8,928 nt of DNA, taken from NCBI GenBank assembly GCA_934553185.1, contig CAKTFF010000064.1, forward strand, positions 1 to 8,928, written 5' to 3'. Origin of the DNA: an uncultured Devosia sp. GTDB lineage: Bacteria > Pseudomonadota > Alphaproteobacteria > Rhizobiales > Devosiaceae. The notes below the pieces were generated by a model. It did no database searches, was not told where the DNA came from, and saw nothing but the letters and a program-made list of their open reading frames with translations. Positions within the stretch are counted from its first letter, which is position 1; each line of letters begins with the position of its first letter. The translations under genes and the position numbers were made by a program. Positions 5,448-8,928 of this stretch are shown in pieces.

Positions 5448-8400
5448 TTGCCAGCTCGTGCACGGAAACACTAGGAACCACAGCCCGGGCGATGTCGCAA
5501 AGGTGGCGGTGGTGGGTTAGGTAGATGACCTGCCCAATATGCGCCATCTCTCCAAGCAAACGGAACACTTGCTCAGAGCGAGGCTCGTCAAAGGTTTCCA
5601 TGATATCGTCGGCAATAAACGGCACCGGCGGACGGCTGCGGGCAAACTCCTGATAACCAGCCAGGCGCAGCGCTAGATAGAGCTGAAACTGGGTGCCCTT
5701 CGACATGTCGGCGGCAAGCTTTGAGCCACCTTGCCGCGGCAGCCCGATCAGGGTTTCACGGTCCTTGTCGGGGCGCGTAGCGAGCCCGCTATAGTCACCC
5801 TTGGTGATCAGGGCAAAGGCTTCGGAGGCGCGATCCATCATGGAACTGCGATGTTGCTCCCGATAGGCGTGCAAGGCTTTTTCCGCCAGCAGCGTACCGG
5901 CCTTGAGCCGCAGATAATCCATGGCCCTGTCCTCGATTTGCAGGAGCAAGAATCGGCGCCGCGCCTCGATCCGGGCCACCGCATCATCGCCGCCCACCGC
6001 ATCGAGGCTCTTCTTGGCCAGAGCCCGATCGGCAAAGCTCTGCCGGCTGCTCGCTTCGAGGTCTTGCACCCGCAAGGCCACTTCTGCAGTGTCGCTCTCG
6101 AGTTGAGGCAAATCTGCTGCTTCCAGTTGCACCAGCGCAGCCTGCAGTTCAACTGTCCGTAGCTCCGCAACGATCTGGCTGCCAAGGGCATCGATCTGCT
6201 GGCGCATGCGGCTCTGTTCGGCTGCCTCTTCGATACTGGCATTGACTTGTTCCAGCGTTTGGACCGCGAAGAACCCCGTCATTTCCACTTTGCGGGCTTG
6301 AAGAAGCGCTAGCTCGTTTTCGAGATCCCGAAGGATTTCAATGACCCTCATGCGCTCGGCAGCCTTTTGCTCGCGGCGGCGCCGATCGTGCTGAGCCGTT
6401 CCATGGCGCGCAGCAAGCTCGCGCGCTGTTTCCACCACCCGATTGGGATCAAGGGTCTCACCCAGCGCCTTGAGCACGGAACCAAGCGCATCGGCAAAAT
6501 CGGCCTGGTCACGCTCCATGGTTTCGATCTGGCGCGCGCGGGCATTGCGTTGCGTCAGAGCGGCCGGGAGCTGCCCAAGCGCAGTCAACAACTCACGGAC
6601 CGAACCCACGCCAGTGTCGGTGAACCAGGTCTGGCCTAAAGCTGCGGCCCAGCTTTGCTGCCAGCTATCCATCGCCTCAATGGCTTCTGAAACGGCTCTT
6701 TCCCGCAGTGCGAGCTCGCTTTCGCGCTGACGCAAGCCTTTTTGTGCTGCGGCGCGTATCGCCTGCTGTGATCCACCCTGCGCCAGCATGGTTTCGGCCA
6801 TTTGCAACAGTGTGTCCGGCAATAGGTCATCGGCTATGTCGAATCCGGCCAAGGCCATCGTCTGGGACAAAAACAGCAGGTCCCGCGCAAGATCATTCTT
6901 TGCCTCGGCAAGATCCGCCTGCGTTTCCCCCAGGGCATCCCACGCTGTCAAAGCTTCGCTGCGCCGTTTCGCCCAGCCCTCGAGCTGATCAAGCCACTCT
7001 AGCACCGATGCCGACCGTGCTGGCGACACCAGGCCGTCCACCGCATGGCCCACCGCCACGGCAAGCGCGGCAAGATCGGTCTCCACATCGGCCAGCAATT
7101 CGTCCTGCCGGGCCAAGCCGGCTTCCGCCACCGCAATGCTCTGCTGCGTGGCACGAAGCTCCGCCAAGTCCTGCATATGGCTGAGGCGCGTGGCGTTGAG
7201 TTGGTCATCGGCAGCCATTGCCTGCAAGAACACAGCGGCGCTTTCGCCATCAAGTGCCGCGCTATGCGCCGCCCAAGCAGCGTTGCGCCGGTCGCGAACA
7301 CGAGCGGCCTCACCATCATCGATGGCCCCTGCAGCCGCACGAATGGCCTCGACGCGAGCCGTCTCCTCCCGCAGCTGCGTTGCCAACGCACGACGCTTTT
7401 CGCCATGATCTGCTCGACGCTTCTCGAGAGTGATCGCTTGCGACCGCCATGCTTCGAGCTGGCGAGGCTCCGGCAGGGCAACCGAGCGCAGCGCGTCGCC
7501 ATCGCCCGACCACGGCGCCAGGGCGTCGTGCAGGGCAAGGTAACGCCGCGTAACCTGGGGCAGGGCGCGCTCGGCGACCCGCAAGCGCGCCTGGTGGTCG
7601 CTGCGCCGCCATGCGGCGAGTGCCGCGTGAACATTGTCGAGCGCCGAACTGTCCACGGCCTTGCCGCCGCTGTCTGTCTCCGCTTCCATAGCGGCTCGTT
7701 CAAGACCGTCACGCGATTGCTTGAGTTCACGCCCTGCCGTGTCGAGCCGGGCATCGATGCCGGACCGCGCTTCGATCAGGTCTCGCAGCGTGCCGACCAG
7801 GGAAGCGGGAAGCAGCAAGCTTTTCGGGGAGGTGTGACCGTCCTGCCCGAGCTGCCGCAGGATTGAACCCACTGCGGCCTCATCTTCCATGATGGAGGAT
7901 TGTCGCCGGGGCAGGTCGGTCTGCGCCGTCGTGAACCGCGCCAGCCCTTCGTCCAGAGACGCGATCGCTGGACCTTGCAGCAGAAGATTGTCGTCGGTGA
8001 CTAGTGACGCGATTTCACCATCAATACGCTCGAGATCGGCCCCCGTGGTGGCGATATGGGTCCCAAGTTCGGCATTGCGGATCATCAAAGGCGAGATCTG
8101 CCCGGCCCATTCGCCTGGTGGCATGGGCAAGGGCGGGCGGCCAGCCAGCATGGTGTCGAGCCGCCGGTATTCCGCTGCCAGCGGCACCGCACGCAACACG
8201 CGACCGATCTCGTCCTGACGGGCCTTTGCCGATCCCAGATCCTGCATGGCTTGGTCATAACCAGCTTCTGCCTGCGCAAGCCTGGCCACCATTGCGCCAT
8301 AGGCTGAGGCGCGCGTGTCGATGGTGTCCTGCTCGCTCTTGAGCCCGGCCAGCACCCGCTTGAGTTCGCCGATCTGTGTCGCGCGGCCGCGCTGCTTGTG

Positions 8401-8922
8401 GATGCTGTCAGCCTCGTCGCGCGCGCGGGCAAGCACGGTGCCCAGGTCGGCGAGGCCAGCGCTGGCAGCAAACAGCAACTCACCTAGTTCGCCCTTGGAG
8501 GCGATGATGGCGTGGCCACCGTCTTCAAGGCTCTGATCGTCCAGCGAGAACATGGAGCGATAGCTGTCGCGCGTCAGACCTGCCAAAGGCACGCTGAGCA
8601 GCGCTTCGTTGAGCGGCTGCCCCTTGCCATCCAGCAGTGAATTGGTCTGAGCCTTCACCCGGACCACGTCATGGATATGTCCGCCAAATTCGAGTTGCCC
8701 ACCCACCTCCATGCTGGAATATGGATGGAGAAAACTGTAGCGGCTGGTTTTTTCGATGCCGAACAGGAGGTCGAGATAGGCGGACAGCGCGGTTGATTTG
8801 CCTGCCTCGTTTAGCCCGTAAACGATATGCAGGTCTGGTGCGCCGGGCTGCGCCCGACCGAAGTCAATGCTTCGGCCGGTGAATTTGCCATAACGGGTGA
8901 GATCGAGCCTGTGAAGCCGCAT
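5443..8922 (-). CDS. YhaN-like AAA/SMC-type ATPase
   Basis: A complete 1159-residue ATPase of the YhaN type, related to SbcC/Rad50 and probably acting in DNA repair or DNA-end metabolism in the cytoplasm. The N-terminal half-domain has MRLHRLDLTRYGKF, Walker A GLNEAGKS (36-43), a likely Q-loop glutamine at 130 (LDDQ), and SKGELGELLFAASAGL (142-157), characteristic of the family. About 160-1020 is long Ala/Glu/Arg/Leu-rich helix, consistent with coiled coils. The C-terminal half-domain has the ABC-type signature MSKGTQ (1073-1078), Walker B PFIADD (1101-1106), a D-loop-like FDEPR (1111-1115) and the switch histidines THH (1136-1138). Both halves would fold together into one ATPase head. The only cysteine I find is C1142, so no CxxC zinc hook is present. 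ATG is preceded by GGACTGATG, where a TGA overlaps the start: this suggests coupling to an upstream gene beyond the window, by family habit a YhaO-like metallophosphoesterase nuclease. No frameshift or missing core motif is seen. Confidence 0.9.
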   Translation of the reverse strand: MRLHRLDLTRYGKFTGRSIDFGRAQPGAPDLHIVYGLNEAGKSTALSAYLDLLFGIEKTSRYSFLHPYSSMEVGGQLEFGGHIHDVVRVKAQTNSLLDGKGQPLNEALLSVPLAGLTRDSYRSMFSLDDQSLEDGGHAIIASKGELGELLFAASAGLADLGTVLARARDEADSIHKQRGRATQIGELKRVLAGLKSEQDTIDTRASAYGAMVARLAQAEAGYDQAMQDLGSAKARQDEIGRVLRAVPLAAEYRRLDTMLAGRPPLPMPPGEWAGQISPLMIRNAELGTHIATTGADLERIDGEIASLVTDDNLLLQGPAIASLDEGLARFTTAQTDLPRRQSSIMEDEAAVGSILRQLGQDGHTSPKSLLLPASLVGTLRDLIEARSGIDARLDTAGRELKQSRDGLERAAMEAETDSGGKAVDSSALDNVHAALAAWRRSDHQARLRVAERALPQVTRRYLALHDALAPWSGDGDALRSVALPEPRQLEAWRSQAITLEKRRADHGEKRRALATQLREETARVEAIRAAAGAIDDGEAARVRDRRNAAWAAHSAALDGESAAVFLQAMAADDQLNATRLSHMQDLAELRATQQSIAVAEAGLARQDELLADVETDLAALAVAVGHAVDGLVSPARSASVLEWLDQLEGWAKRRSEALTAWDALGETQADLAEAKNDLARDLLFLSQTMALAGFDIADDLLPDTLLQMAETMLAQGGSQQAIRAAAQKGLRQRESELALRERAVSEAIEAMDSWQQSWAAALGQTWFTDTGVGSVRELLTALGQLPAALTQRNARARQIETMERDQADFADALGSVLKALGETLDPNRVVETARELAARHGTAQHDRRRREQKAAERMRVIEILRDLENELALLQARKVEMTGFFAVQTLEQVNASIEEAAEQSRMRQQIDALGSQIVAELRTVELQAALVQLEAADLPQLESDTAEVALRVQDLEASSRQSFADRALAKKSLDAVGGDDAVARIEARRRFLLLQIEDRAMDYLRLKAGTLLAEKALHAYREQHRSSMMDRASEAFALITKGDYSGLATRPDKDRETLIGLPRQGGSKLAADMSKGTQFQLYLALRLAGYQEFARSRPPVPFIADDIMETFDEPRSEQVFRLLGEMAHIGQVIYLTHHRHLCDIARAVVPSVSVHELAS

Positions 8923-8928
8923 CAGTCC
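8922..8928 (-). promoter_or_regulatory. TGATG stop-start overlap at the YhaN-like start
   Basis: On the minus strand the last bases of the window read GGACTG followed by ATG, so a TGA shares its A with the start codon. This is the usual layout of translationally coupled genes. Only six bases upstream are visible, so the upstream reading frame cannot be confirmed. Confidence 0.4.

Noticed and set aside
7045..7866. Long plus-strand open frame opposite the YhaN-like gene
   Set aside because: It lies wholly inside a gene with complete ATPase motifs at both ends. Its translation is rich in Arg, Pro, Ala and Gly with no recognisable motif, as expected for the complement of a GC-rich gene.
1..8928. 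tRNA genes, CRISPR arrays, insertion sequences
   Set aside because: No regularly spaced repeats, transposase-like protein, paired terminal inverted repeats or tRNA-like cloverleaf could be seen.

Overview
The window looks like a GC-rich alphaproteobacterial chromosome segment. The guess rests on base composition, the style of the glycosyltransferases and the large YhaN-type ATPase; a Hyphomicrobiales lineage such as Devosia would fit, but nothing here fixes the genus. It holds five protein genes and no RNA genes, mobile elements or CRISPR arrays that I can see.

Positions 1-5388 form a surface-glycan glycosyltransferase cluster. Gene 1 (2-889, +) is a small GT-A-like enzyme whose start lies at the window edge. 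It converges, with only 4 bases between the stop codons, on a probable two-gene operon on the minus strand: a 675-residue two-domain protein (4118-2091) followed by a rhamnosyltransferase-like protein (2045-894). The C-terminal half of the 675-residue protein is clearly the same domain as gene 1, so the locus carries one catalytic domain both alone and fused to a second, different GT-A-like domain. A 397-base divergent intergenic region (4119-4515) separates this operon from a canonical family 2 glycosyltransferase (4516-5388, +). Within it, next to the 675-residue gene, lies a structured leader: a hairpin and a duplicated 11-mer, one copy of which overlaps the ribosome binding site.

Positions 5443-8922 (-) hold one complete 1159-residue YhaN-like AAA/SMC-type ATPase, a probable DNA metabolism protein unrelated to glycan synthesis. 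Its start overlaps a TGA in a TGATG arrangement, suggesting translational coupling to an upstream gene just outside the window, most likely the YhaO-type nuclease partner. It converges on the family 2 glycosyltransferase gene, and an 8-bp inverted repeat spans the junction.

Together the four glycosyltransferases probably add successive sugars to an exopolysaccharide, capsule or lipopolysaccharide. No polymerase, flippase, ABC transporter or sugar-nucleotide gene is present, so the final product cannot be named. The best candidates for something undescribed are the two-domain fusion protein with its free-standing sister domain, and the leader preceding the fusion gene.
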